Source: JAYREN01 sp041908845 | GTDB lineage: Bacteria > Acidobacteriota > Holophagae > Holophagales > Holophagaceae | Direction: 5' to 3' | DNA length: 29,022 bases | Assembly: GCA_041908845.1 (NCBI GenBank) | Contig: JAYREN010000016.1 | Coordinates: 1 to 29,022 of the forward strand | Shown here: in pieces, positions 8,205 to 17,151 of the stretch | Numbering within the stretch: the stretch's first letter is position 1 | Layout: the number at the start of each line of letters is the position of its first letter | Notes under the pieces: generated by a model | What the model was told of the DNA's origin: nothing | The model's database searches: none | What the model saw: the letters and a program-made list of their open reading frames with translations, nothing else | Program-made: the position numbers and the translations under genes

Positions 8205-8501
8205 CTAGGGTAAAGGGTAGGCGGTGGGTTTATTGCGGCTGGCGCGATAAACCAGGATCGTGTGCCCGATGGTCCAGACGTGCTGGAGCCCTTCCACCCT
8301 GCGGGTCAGGGCCTCTACGACGGTTTCCCGATCCTCAAAGGTGTTTTGATTGAGTTTCAGCTTCATGAGTTCGAGGCTCTCGATCATGGCGTCCAACTCC
8401 TGGGCCAAGGCATCGGTGACCCCTGCCTTGCCTATATGGACCGCAGGTTTCAGGACATGAGCCTGGGCCTTCAAGAATTGCCGCTGTTTGGGCGTGAGCA
8501 T
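8205..8501 (-). CDS. yhbY: YhbY-family (CRM domain) RNA-binding protein
   Basis: Small CRM-domain protein of 98 aa. Family members associate with pre-50S ribosomal particles. The start MLTPKQRQFLKAQAH, the glycine loop HIGKAGVTDAL and the ending with TIGHTILVYRAS are all typical. The ATG follows GGAGGCAGC, so the longer in-frame reading from 8621 was rejected. It is divergent from the M64 peptidase gene and is followed on the same strand by the FHA-GAF gene. Confidence 0.92.
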   Translation of the reverse strand: MLTPKQRQFLKAQAHVLKPAVHIGKAGVTDALAQELDAMIESLELMKLKLNQNTFEDRETVVEALTRRVEGLQHVWTIGHTILVYRASRNKPTAYPLP

Positions 8502-8561
8502 GCTGCCTCCGAACCCGCCATTGTCCCACGATGATGAGGGCGCTGTATCCTGCCTAGGAAA

Positions 8562-8603
8562 CTCGTCCAAGTATTCGGGACTCCTTGAGAATACTTGGAT
8601 GAG
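8562..8603. repeat. 15-base inverted repeat (hairpin or operator) between yhbY and the peptidase gene
   Basis: The arms are CTCGTCCAAGTATTC (8562-8576) and GAATACTTGGATGAG (8589-8603), with one G/T mismatch that becomes a G-U pair in RNA, and a 12-base loop. It lies 17 bases before the peptidase start and 61 bases before the divergent yhbY start. It could be an operator for both genes or an RNA hairpin in the peptidase leader. No U-tract follows, so it is not an obvious terminator. Confidence 0.6.
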
Positions 8604-8619
8604 CGACTTGAGGTGCCCC

Positions 8620-10008
8620 ATGAATATGCTCCGGTTCCTTTGCCTGGCCCTGGCGACCGTCCTGCTGTCCGCTGCCCCGCCTCAAACAATGCGGGTGGAC
8701 TACTACCACACAGGCACAGCCACCACCGAGGTTTTCAGCGTGGATCGGATCGTGCAGGAGCCCCTGCCCTGGCCCGGAAACTCAGGCCAGAATTTGGACG
8801 ACTCCAATCTCGGCAAGTACTACTTCGAGGTGGTGGATCGGGCCTCCAACAAGGTGATCTACTCCCGGGGCTTCTGCAGCATCTATGGCGAATGGGAAGG
8901 CACCGACGAAGCCAAGAAGCAGGCCCGCACCTTCTCCGAATCCCTGCGCTTTCCTGAACCCCCTGCCCCGGCGCAGATCAACCTGAAGAAGCGCGATGCC
9001 ACCAATGCCTTCAAGGAAATCTGGTCTTTCACCCTGAACCCCAAGGACATGTCCATCGACCGCAGCCTGCCCCAGGCTCCCGGCAAGCTCATCCCGCTGC
9101 AGCAGAACGGGGATCCCACGGAGAAAGTCGATTTCCTGATCCTCGGGGATGGATACACCCAAGCCGAACAGCCCAAGTTCGAGAAGGACGCCCGGCGCCT
9201 CATGGCGCAGCTCTTTGCCACCTCGCCCTACAAGGAGCACCGCGCGAATTTCAATGTCTGGGGCCTCTGCCCCGCAGCTCGAGAATCCGGCATCGCGCGG
9301 CCCTCCACGGGCGTCCAGCGCCGCTCGCCCCTGGGCTGTACCTATGACGCCTTCGGCAGCGAACGCTATGTCCTCACCTTCGAGAACCGAGCCTTCCGGG
9401 ATGTGGCCGCCTTCGCGCCTTATGAGTTCGTGGAGATCCTGGTGAACGGGCAGACCTACGGGGGTGGGGGGATTTTCGGGCTCTACGGCACCGTAGCCTC
9501 GGACAACGCCTTCAGCCCCTACATCTTTGTCCATGAATTCGGTCATCACTTCGCGGGCCTGGCCGACGAATACTACACCTCCGATGTGGCCTACGAAACC
9601 GGCAAGGAGCGCCTCGAGCCCTGGGAGCTCAATGCTACTGCCGACTTCAAGAACCCCAAGTGGAAGGCCCTGCTCACCCCCGGCATTCCCCTGCCCACTC
9701 CATGGAAGAAGCAGGTCTTCGAGAAGGCCAGCTACGCCTACCAGAAGGAGCGCCAAAAGATTCGCGCCGAGAATCGCCCGGAGCGAGAGATGGAGGCCCT
9801 CATGCTGCGCGTGAAGGCCAGCGAGAGCGAACTGCTAGGCACGGATCTCTGGTCTGGCAAAGTGGGTGCCTTCGAGGGCGCCGCCTACGAGGCCACGGGC
9901 TACTACCGCGCCCAGGAGGACTGCATCATGTTCTCCCGCAACGACGTACCCTTCTGTGCCGCCTGTCAGGGAGCCATCGCGCGGGTGATTCGGATGTACA
10001 GCCGCTGA
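8620..10008 (+). CDS. Secreted zinc metallopeptidase, M64 (IgA peptidase) family-like
   Basis: Predicted exported metallopeptidase of 462 aa. The start MNMLRFLCLALATVLLSA is a signal peptide. The first half, to about residue 165, is beta-rich and resembles the M64 N-terminal domain. The catalytic part contains EKVDFLILGDGYT and the zinc motif HEFGHHFAGLADEY beginning at His305, the M64 form of HExxH with a downstream Asp-Glu. Two C-terminal Cys in the segment FCAAC may be structural. The start was set at 8620 because AGGTG precedes it and the signal peptide follows at once; ATG8599 lies inside the hairpin arm. Target proteins are unknown; in a free-living organism it need not act on IgA. It abuts the convergent uvrB stop with no spacer. 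Confidence 0.85.
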   Translation: MNMLRFLCLALATVLLSAAPPQTMRVDYYHTGTATTEVFSVDRIVQEPLPWPGNSGQNLDDSNLGKYYFEVVDRASNKVIYSRGFCSIYGEWEGTDEAKKQARTFSESLRFPEPPAPAQINLKKRDATNAFKEIWSFTLNPKDMSIDRSLPQAPGKLIPLQQNGDPTEKVDFLILGDGYTQAEQPKFEKDARRLMAQLFATSPYKEHRANFNVWGLCPAARESGIARPSTGVQRRSPLGCTYDAFGSERYVLTFENRAFRDVAAFAPYEFVEILVNGQTYGGGGIFGLYGTVASDNAFSPYIFVHEFGHHFAGLADEYYTSDVAYETGKERLEPWELNATADFKNPKWKALLTPGIPLPTPWKKQVFEKASYAYQKERQKIRAENRPEREMEALMLRVKASESELLGTDLWSGKVGAFEGAAYEATGYYRAQEDCIMFSRNDVPFCAACQGAIARVIRMYSR

Positions 10009-12027
10009 TCAGACCACTCCCGTGAGCCGTTCCCGCCGCAAGTGCAGGATGCGATCCCGCAGCGCGGCGGCCTCCTCGAACTCCATGCGGCTGGCGAGGG
10101 TTTGCATCTTCTTCTCCAGCTTGGCGACCTCCTTCTCGAATCCTGCGTCATCCAGGTAGAGGATGGGTTCTTCGGCGGCCTGGTCCTTGGGGACGCCGAC
10201 GAACTCGCGTGCCAGGGCCTCGCCCAGCACATCGTCGATATTCTTGCGGATGGTTTCCGGCGTGATCCCGTGGGCAGCGTTGTGGTCCAGCTGTTTCTGG
10301 CGGCGGCGGCTGGTCTCGCCGATGGCGGCCTCCATGGACCCGGTCATGCGATCGGCGTAAAGAATAGCCCTTCCGTTCACATTGCGGGCCGCGCGGCCAA
10401 TGGTCTGGATCAGGCTTCGGGTGTTGCGGAGGAAGCCCTCCTTATCCGCATCCAGGATGGCGATGAGGCTCACCTCCGGCAGGTCCAGTCCCTCCCGCAG
10501 CAGGTTGATGCCGATGAGCACGTCGAAGACACCCCGCCGAAGCCCCTTCAGCAGCTCCACCCGCTCCAGGGTGTCGATCTCGCTGTGGAGGTACTCGGCC
10601 TTCACGCCCACCTCGCGGTAGTAATGGGTAAGCTGCTCCGCAAGTTTCTTGGTGAGGACGGTGACGAGCACTCGCTCATCCCTGGCCACCACCTTGCGAA
10701 TCTCCTCCAGCAGGTCGTCCACCTGGGTGCCCACGGGACGTACCTCGATCTGTGGGTCCACAAGGCCTGTGGGCCGCACCACCTGTTCCACGATGACCCC
10801 ACCGCTCTGCTGCAGTTCATAGTCCCCCGGTGTGGCGCTCACGAAGACCACCTGGTTCACCCGGCTCTCGAATTCCTCGAACTTGAGGGGGCGATTGTCC
10901 AGGGCGGCCGGCAGCCGGAACCCGAAGTCCACCAGCGTCGTCTTGCGGCTGCGGTCGCCGTTGTACATGCCGTGGAGCTGGCCTGTGGCCACGTGGCTCT
11001 CGTCCATGAAGAGCACGAAATCCTCGGGGAAGTAGTCCAGCAGCGTGTGCGGTGGCTCGCCCGGGGCCCGCCCGTCCAGGAATCGGCTGTAGTTCTCGAT
11101 GCCGGAGCAGTAGCCCATCTCCTTCATCATCTCGATGTCATAGATGGTGCGCTGGTGCAGGCGCTGGAGCTCCACGATCTTCCCCTCGGCCCGGAAGTGT
11201 TCCTCCCGAGCTTCGAGTTCCAGTTTGATCTCGCGGATGGCCTTCTCCAGCTTGTCCTCGGGAGTCACGTAGTGGCTCTTGGGCCAAATCGTGAGCTCGT
11301 CCAGTTGCTCCAACATTACGCCCCGCAGGGGGTCGATCTTCGAGAGGCGCTCGATCTCATCGCCGAAGAGTTCGACGCGATAGGCCACATCCTCGTAGGC
11401 GGGGTAGATCTCCACCACATCGCCCCGCACCCGGAATACGCCGGGCTCGAAGGCCACCTGGTTGCGAGCGTACTGGATGGCCACCAGATCCCGCAGCAGC
11501 ATGGCCCGGTCCCGGGTTCCCCCCACCCTCAGCGTGACCGAAAGATTCAGGTAGCTGGTGGGATCGCCCAGGCCGTAGATACAGCTCACCGAGGCCACCA
11601 CGATGGTGTCCCGGCGCTCCAGTAAGCAGCGGGTGGCGGAGAGGCGGAGCTTCTCCAGCTCTTCATTGATCGATGCATCCTTCTCGATGAAGAGATCCCG
11701 CTCGGGAACATAGGCCTCGGGCTGGTAGTAGTCGTAGTAGCTGACGAAGTACTCGACCGCATTCTCGGGGAAGAACTGCTTGAACTCGCTGAAGAGCTGG
11801 GCTGCCAGGGTCTTGTTTGGCGCAAAGATCAGTGCCGGTCGGTTGATCCGGGCGATGGTGCTCGCGATGGTGTAGGTCTTGCCGCTGCCGGTGACTCCCA
11901 GGAGAGCCTGGCAGCGCTCACCGCTCTCAATGCCCGCCACCAGTTGGGCGATGGCTTCGGGCTGGTCCCCGGCGGGAGAATAGGGTGCTACGAGTTTGAA
12001 GTGCGCGGCCTTGGGCATGGGAACCAT
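10009..12027 (-). CDS. uvrB: Excinuclease ABC subunit B
   Basis: Damage-verifying helicase-like subunit of nucleotide excision repair, acting with UvrA and UvrC. The 672 aa protein has Walker A GVTGSGKT at 44-51, the DNA-clamping beta-hairpin around YYDYYQPEAYVPERDLFIE, the DEAD-like LFMDESH, and helicase motif VI in the QTIGRAARN segment. The C-terminal UVR domain (KLEKKMQTLASRMEFEEAA) binds UvrC. An alternative ATG three codons in gives MPKAAHFKL; neither start has a clear Shine-Dalgarno sequence. It lies 46 bases downstream of the broken DUF481 gene. The large reading frame opposite it is a shadow. Confidence 0.98.
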   Translation of the reverse strand: MVPMPKAAHFKLVAPYSPAGDQPEAIAQLVAGIESGERCQALLGVTGSGKTYTIASTIARINRPALIFAPNKTLAAQLFSEFKQFFPENAVEYFVSYYDYYQPEAYVPERDLFIEKDASINEELEKLRLSATRCLLERRDTIVVASVSCIYGLGDPTSYLNLSVTLRVGGTRDRAMLLRDLVAIQYARNQVAFEPGVFRVRGDVVEIYPAYEDVAYRVELFGDEIERLSKIDPLRGVMLEQLDELTIWPKSHYVTPEDKLEKAIREIKLELEAREEHFRAEGKIVELQRLHQRTIYDIEMMKEMGYCSGIENYSRFLDGRAPGEPPHTLLDYFPEDFVLFMDESHVATGQLHGMYNGDRSRKTTLVDFGFRLPAALDNRPLKFEEFESRVNQVVFVSATPGDYELQQSGGVIVEQVVRPTGLVDPQIEVRPVGTQVDDLLEEIRKVVARDERVLVTVLTKKLAEQLTHYYREVGVKAEYLHSEIDTLERVELLKGLRRGVFDVLIGINLLREGLDLPEVSLIAILDADKEGFLRNTRSLIQTIGRAARNVNGRAILYADRMTGSMEAAIGETSRRRQKQLDHNAAHGITPETIRKNIDDVLGEALAREFVGVPKDQAAEEPILYLDDAGFEKEVAKLEKKMQTLASRMEFEEAAALRDRILHLRRERLTGVV

Positions 12028-12073
12028 TGTCCCAGGCTTGAATGGGTCAGCGAAATAAAACCGAAGGTATTCT

Positions 12074-12940
12074 TCAGAAAGTGATCACCAAGCTGGTGGT
12101 GAACACGGTGTCGGTCTTCTTGGCGGAGATCGACACACTCCCGAGACTCACGGGAGGCAGCGCGGTGGTGAACACTTCCACGGGAATGAGGTTCGGCTTG
12201 TTCTTGTAGACCACGTCATAACCGACTTTCAGAGCCAGGGACTTGTTGATGGCAACGCTGAAGCCTTGGCGCAGCACCCCCTGGTAGTCCTGACTGTCGG
12301 AGAGATTGTCGGTAATGGCCAGGTCCATGGTGTAGAGGCTGTTGGCGCCGACCTTCTGGCTGAGCTGGGAGGTGAAGTTCACTGTGCCGTAGTTGCTCTT
12401 GAAACCCGCTGGCTCGACCAGGGGCTGTTCGTGGGTGTAGCCGACGCCCAAGTCCGTGCGGAATTTGGTGCGATCCAGATCAGCCCAGATGCGGCCAACG
12501 CCTGCGGTGGCGATGTATTTGTTATCCAGTCCCGCCGGTCTGTTCTTCTCCCAGCCCGCCCCGCCGTACCAGTACCAGCGGTCATGGTCCTTCAGGCGAT
12601 GATCGAAGCGCCCGTTCAGACCATAAGCCTCGGCGGTAGTGGTGGAGGTGCGGCTCTCCGCCAGTCCGTAGTCGTCCAGTGACGTGCCAGTGGCGGAGCG
12701 CGTCACCACGGTCGTATTGACGCGGATGGCCGTGGCCTTCAGAGAGAAGGTCGACCGCTCCCATGTGTAGAGCTAGGCGTTCCCGAAGCCCACGGTCTGC
12801 CCCTGGGCATTGCCGCTGGTGACCACGCCGGACAGGGTGGTCACGTTGCTCCAGGCCCTAGGCGCGGGCTTCGGGACTTCGGACGCGGGAGTCTGGGCGA
12901 CCAGGGACAGGCCAATCAGGGACAGGAGAAGGGGCTTCAT
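12074..12940 (-). pseudogene. DUF481-like outer-membrane protein gene interrupted by one in-frame TAG
   Basis: The gene starts at ATG 12940 after GGAGG and encodes a signal peptide (MKPLLLSLIGLSLVAQTPA). It then reads LSGVVTSGNAQGQTVGFGNA and hits TAG at 12775-12773. The same frame continues at once with LYTWERSTFSLKATAIRV and stays open to 12074. The whole reads as a DUF481-type beta-barrel: the TSGN repeat opening, alternating strands and a terminal Phe (SLVITF). Without the stop it would be about 288 aa. Exactly one base change, with no frameshift, separates it from an intact gene. Options are a recent nonsense mutation, a sequencing error, or amber readthrough. An internal start at 12709 would lack the signal peptide and first strands. 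It lies between fabF and uvrB, with no functional link evident. Confidence 0.82.
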
Positions 12941-12973
12941 GACGCCTCCGGAAGGACAGGTTTCGCCCAGAAT

Positions 12974-13013
12974 AACGATAAGCGCCGGTGGTTGGCCATC
13001 GGCGCTTATCGTT
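12974..13013 (-). terminator. Hairpin terminator after fabF
   Basis: Perfect 14-base arms, AACGATAAGCGCCG (12974-12987) and CGGCGCTTATCGTT (13000-13013), with a 12-base loop, begin 17 bases past the fabF stop. The T-tract on the minus strand is short (CGTTATTCT), so termination may be incomplete or factor-assisted. Confidence 0.65.
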
Positions 13014-13029
13014 CACTTCAGAGCCGCGT

Positions 13030-14280
<1,251 letters not shown>

Positions 14281-14325
14281 ATCTTCACCTCGCTTCAGAA
14301 CCAAATTGCCATGAATAGGCCACCG

Positions 14326-14355
14326 GCCGGACAGCCTTCAACTCGGCTGCCCGGC
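14326..14355 (-). other. Stem-loop between acpP and fabF
   Basis: GCCGGACAGCC (14326-14336) pairs with GGCTGCCCGGC (14345-14355), with one mismatch and an 8-base loop. No T-tract follows on the minus strand. It could stabilise the acpP transcript or attenuate fabF; both are inference. Confidence 0.35.
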
Positions 14356-14429
14356 TCGGAAGTCGATGCTCAGGCAGGAAAGCCGCATGAGCCGGGATTT
14401 CCCGACCCCGAATGATCGCGGCCTGCCGA

Positions 14430-14669
14430 TCAGGCCTTGGAGTTCTTCTCGATGTAGCCGATGGCATCGCCAACGGTCCGGATCTTCTCCTGCTCGCTCT
14501 CGGGGATCTCCAGGCCGAAAGCCTCCTCGATCGCCATGATGATCTCGACGGTGTCCAGACTGTCGGCACCCAGGTCATCCACGAAGTGACTGCTCTCGTT
14601 GATGGAATCCTCGGGCTTCGCCAGCTGCTCGGCGATGATGGCGATAACCTTTTTGCGAATCTCAGCCAT
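14430..14669 (-). CDS. acpP: Acyl carrier protein
   Basis: Small acidic carrier of fatty acyl intermediates, 79 aa. The phosphopantetheine attachment site is Ser37 in DDLGADSLDTVEIIM. The start MAEIRKKV is fixed by AAGGAGAG just upstream; the longer open frame to 14996 is spurious. It is followed by fabF, the usual partner. The fabD and fabG genes that often precede acpP are absent here; upstream is the divergent recombinase gene. Confidence 0.98.
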   Translation of the reverse strand: MAEIRKKVIAIIAEQLAKPEDSINESSHFVDDLGADSLDTVEIIMAIEEAFGLEIPESEQEKIRTVGDAIGYIEKNSKA

Positions 14670-14692
14670 GGGCTCTCCTTGAAACTTTGCGA

Positions 14693-14705
14693 GGCTATCA
14701 TAGCC
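14693..14705 (-). promoter_or_regulatory. Palindrome over the putative acpP -10 box
   Basis: GGCTATCATAGCC is a perfect 6-1-6 palindrome. It contains TATGAT on the minus strand (14702-14697), a good -10 box about 27 bases before the acpP ATG. No -35 at correct spacing is convincing. It may be an operator; symmetry by chance is possible. Confidence 0.3.
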
Positions 14706-14877
14706 CGCCGGGAATGCCAAGCATCCCTTCTGGACAGGGAGCCTCTGGCGGTGCGGTTGAGGCCCATTTTTTCCTCGCAGATGCCCGTGTTTGGTTGATT
14801 TCTTTCCCGGCATTCCCTGTTTTCTTGCCCTCCCCGCAGTCCGAGCACTTTCTTTCCCGCGCCGAGAAAAGAACCCC

Positions 14878-15819
14878 ATGCCCCAGCCTTTCGAAAACGT
14901 CCCCTTCGCCGCATCCGAATCACCTGCCTGGACTCGCTGCCTCAGGGAATTCGAGACCCACCTCGCGGTGGAGCGAGGGCTCTCCCAAAACACCACGGCC
15001 GGTTATCGCTCTGATCTGCGCCTCGTCGCGGCCTGGGCCACGGAACGTGATCTCGGCCCCACAAATTTGGATCGCGAGGACATCACGGCCTTCCTGGTGG
15101 CTCAGCACGCCGAGGGCAAGGCCGCCCGCAGTATCGCCCGCCTTTCCTCCGCCCTCCGCCAGTTCCTGGGCTTCCTTCGCATGGAGGGTGAGGGCTCCGC
15201 AGGCCCCGAAGCCGTCGTGCGTCCCCCTCGCCCCCCGCGCATCCTTCCCAAGACCCTCACGGAAGGTCAGATCGAGGCCCTGCTGGCCGCCCCCGATGTG
15301 GCGACTCCCCTGGGCGTGAGGGACCGCGCCTGGATGGAACTACTCTACGCCTCGGGCCTGCGGGTATCGGAATTGGCCCTGATTCCAGCGCTTTCCGTAT
15401 TCCTGGACGAAGGGTTTCTCAAGGTCCTGGGCAAGGGTCGCAAGGAACGCCTGATTCCATTCGGAGAGGGGGCCGAACACTGGATCCGTGCCTGGCTCAC
15501 CCATCGTTCTGGCTTCAAACCCCACACCGATGCCCTTTTCGTGGGACGGGGCGGTGAGCCCCTCACCCGCCAGCATCTCTGGCGGCTCCTGAAGGGCTAC
15601 GCCGTGAAGGCCGGCATCCGCCGCGAATCCGTGAGCCCCCATGTGCTGCGCCATGCCTTCGCCACCCACCTCCTGGATCACGGAGCCGATCTGCGGGCCG
15701 TCCAGGCCATGCTCGGGCATGCCGACATCAGCACCACCCAGATCTACACCCACGTCCATCAGGCCCGCCTGAGATCTCTCTACGATCGTATGCATCCCCG
15801 CAGCAGGGAACCGTCCTGA
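14878..15819 (+). CDS. Site-specific tyrosine recombinase, XerC/XerD type
   Basis: Core-type recombinase of 313 aa, likely to resolve chromosome dimers at dif. The N-terminal SAM-like domain spans about 18-105 (FETHLAVERGLSQNTTAGY). The catalytic residues are Arg162 in ASGLRVSEL, the Lys of GKGRKER (185-191), His255 and Arg258 in SPHVLRHAFATHL, His281 in LGHADIS, and nucleophile Tyr290 in TQIYTHV. The normal length and lack of phage neighbours favour a housekeeping Xer over an integrase. XerC and XerD cannot be told apart safely. The start was set at ATG 14878, with only a weak purine stretch upstream. It is divergent from acpP. Confidence 0.93.
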   Translation: MPQPFENVPFAASESPAWTRCLREFETHLAVERGLSQNTTAGYRSDLRLVAAWATERDLGPTNLDREDITAFLVAQHAEGKAARSIARLSSALRQFLGFLRMEGEGSAGPEAVVRPPRPPRILPKTLTEGQIEALLAAPDVATPLGVRDRAWMELLYASGLRVSELALIPALSVFLDEGFLKVLGKGRKERLIPFGEGAEHWIRAWLTHRSGFKPHTDALFVGRGGEPLTRQHLWRLLKGYAVKAGIRRESVSPHVLRHAFATHLLDHGADLRAVQAMLGHADISTTQIYTHVHQARLRSLYDRMHPRSREPS

Positions 15820-15870
15820 TAAGGAATTGCGTTCTATCGGCAAGAATGCGGAGTGACTACCCGACGCGAA

Positions 15871-16113
15871 TGATCCACCACCAAGCACCCCAAGGACACC
15901 AAGATTCACCAAGGGCGCCGACACCTGGTCGTCTGGGCCCGCAGGGCGGGCCTGCGCTGCCACGCCAGCACATCGTGAGGGCAGACGGGGGCTTGCGCAC
16001 CGAGGCGCTCTTCCACGTCTACCCCCACGACCAAGGACGACCGAAGGACTGTTGGCGCGCCATCTTTCTTGGCGCCCTTGGCGCAGCCGCGAAGCAGCCT
16101 TGGTGGTGGATCA
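15871..16113. repeat. Inverted-repeat element between xer and prmC
   Basis: This 243-base stretch has perfect 15-base terminal inverted repeats, TGATCCACCACCAAG (15871-15885) and CTTGGTGGTGGATCA (16099-16113). Inside the left end are repeated CCAAG units (CCCCAAGGACACCAAG, then CACCAAGGGCGCC), partly mirrored near the right end (TTTCTTGGCGCCCTTGG). A local hairpin GGCCCGC-AGG-GCGGGCC sits in the interior. The short open frames here have no family features. It fills the 321-base gap between xer and prmC and looks like a small non-autonomous or foldback element. No transposase is present. Confidence 0.6.
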
Positions 16114-16140
16114 GTTTTATTGAACGCCAATCTGTATGAA

Positions 16141-17028
16141 TCAGCGGACGCGCACCTGAGCTGCGATGGCCCGCACATGGCCCTCGGCATCGTTGAAGTT
16201 CCGGACCTGCTGGTAGTCCGGGGATTTCTGGAACATCCGGCTCATGGATTCGCCCTGGCCGAGACCCGTTTCGCAGACCACCCAGCCCCCGGGCCGCACG
16301 AAGCGCGGAGCTTCCTTCACCAGGCGCGCCAGGAGTTTGATGCCCAGCGGGCCTCCGTCGAAGGCTGCCCGCGGCTCGAAGTCGACGATCTCATGGGCCA
16401 TGGTTTCCACTCGAGCCGAGGAGATGTAGGGAGGATTGCAGGTGAGCAGATCCACGGCCCCCAGAAATTCCTCTGTCTCAAAGGACGCCAGGAAATCTCC
16501 GATCCGGTAGCTTGCCCGATCCGCGAGCCCCAGGAACTGGGCGTTGCGCTCGGCCAATCGAACCGCATCTGCAGAGATGTCGCTGCCAAAGATCCGGCAG
16601 GCAGGAACACAGATGGCCAGGGCCAACCCCATGTTTCCCGAACCCGAACAAAGATCCACCACCCGGGCCGACCCCTTCTCGGCCACTAGCGCCTTGAGGA
16701 TCTCCAGGGCCGCATAGCCCAGGATCTCCGATTCCTTGCGGGGAATCATGGCCTCAGGACTGGACAGGAATTCGATCCCCATGAAGGTCTGCCGACCGAT
16801 CAAGTAGGAGAGGGGCTCGCCCACCAGCCGCCGATCCAGGAGGGCCCTCAACCGCGCTACGCTCGACTCGTCCACCGTAGCAGCGGAGCCATCCCGCGCA
16901 GGGAGGCCCGCCAAAACCCAGAGCGCCTCCAGAGTGCTCTCGGGGGTTTCATCGGGCTTGTCAGCCAATCCCCGCCAGGAGTCCCGGAGCCGGGCCATCA
17001 GTTCGCGGTGCAGTTTCATGGGATCCAT
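16141..17028 (-). CDS. prmC: PrmC/HemK-type N5-glutamine methyltransferase
   Basis: SAM-dependent methyltransferase, probably modifying the Gln of the GGQ motif in peptide release factors. The 295 aa protein has a helical N-terminal domain. It then shows IPRKESEIL (95-103), where the family usually has IPRPETE, motif I VVDLCSGSGNMGLALA (123-138), SAM-binding FGSDIS, the catalytic NPPY (198-201), and EPRAAFDGGPLGI. The IPR variant and Cys in motif I make it somewhat divergent, so another protein-Gln methyltransferase is possible. Start choices are 17028 or, three codons in, 17019; neither has a Shine-Dalgarno sequence. No prfA lies beside it here. Confidence 0.8.
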   Translation of the reverse strand: MDPMKLHRELMARLRDSWRGLADKPDETPESTLEALWVLAGLPARDGSAATVDESSVARLRALLDRRLVGEPLSYLIGRQTFMGIEFLSSPEAMIPRKESEILGYAALEILKALVAEKGSARVVDLCSGSGNMGLALAICVPACRIFGSDISADAVRLAERNAQFLGLADRASYRIGDFLASFETEEFLGAVDLLTCNPPYISSARVETMAHEIVDFEPRAAFDGGPLGIKLLARLVKEAPRFVRPGGWVVCETGLGQGESMSRMFQKSPDYQQVRNFNDAEGHVRAIAAQVRVR

Positions 17029-17034
17029 GACGGT

Positions 17035-17040
17035 ATTTTA
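17035..17040 (-). promoter_or_regulatory. -10 box suggesting a leaderless prmC transcript
   Basis: TAAAAT on the minus strand ends six bases before ATG 17028. A start of transcription about seven bases after it would fall on the ATG, and no ribosome-binding site is visible. No clear -35 was found. Confidence 0.25.
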
Positions 17041-17099
17041 CATACGCATGCAAGGAGTCATTCGCAAATCCTGCGTAGGAATGTTGCGGTAAACGAGGG

Positions 17100-17128
17100 T
17101 TGACTATTCGTGTTTTTTTCGCTATTTT
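17100..17128 (+). promoter_or_regulatory. Predicted promoter of the imuB-like gene
   Basis: TTGACT (17100-17105), a 17-base spacer containing a T7 run, then TATTTT (17123-17128). This is the best sigma70-like promoter in the window. Transcription would start near 17135, which rules out the GTG at 17110 as the start codon. No recognisable LexA box was seen, but the LexA motif of this lineage is unknown to me. Confidence 0.55.
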
Positions 17129-17151
17129 TGGATCCCTTGAAGAGGTGTCCG

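Noticed and set aside
10042..11625. 527-codon open frame on the plus strand
   Set aside because: Shadow of uvrB with low-complexity His/Leu/Gly-rich composition.
12074..12709. Intact shorter DUF481-like gene from an internal start
   Set aside because: It lacks signal peptide and first strands, while the same frame upstream of the TAG supplies exactly those with a good ribosome site.
14878..15819. Recombinase as a phage or island integrase
   Set aside because: Length, sequence style and housekeeping neighbours fit XerC/XerD; no tRNA, att sites or phage genes nearby.
15846..16190. Two short open frames in the xer-prmC gap
   Set aside because: They run through the inverted-repeat element and show no start signals or family features.
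17110..17151. GTG at 17110 as start of the imuB-like gene
   Set aside because: It falls between the -35 and -10 boxes of the predicted promoter, and the added residues do not resemble the family.
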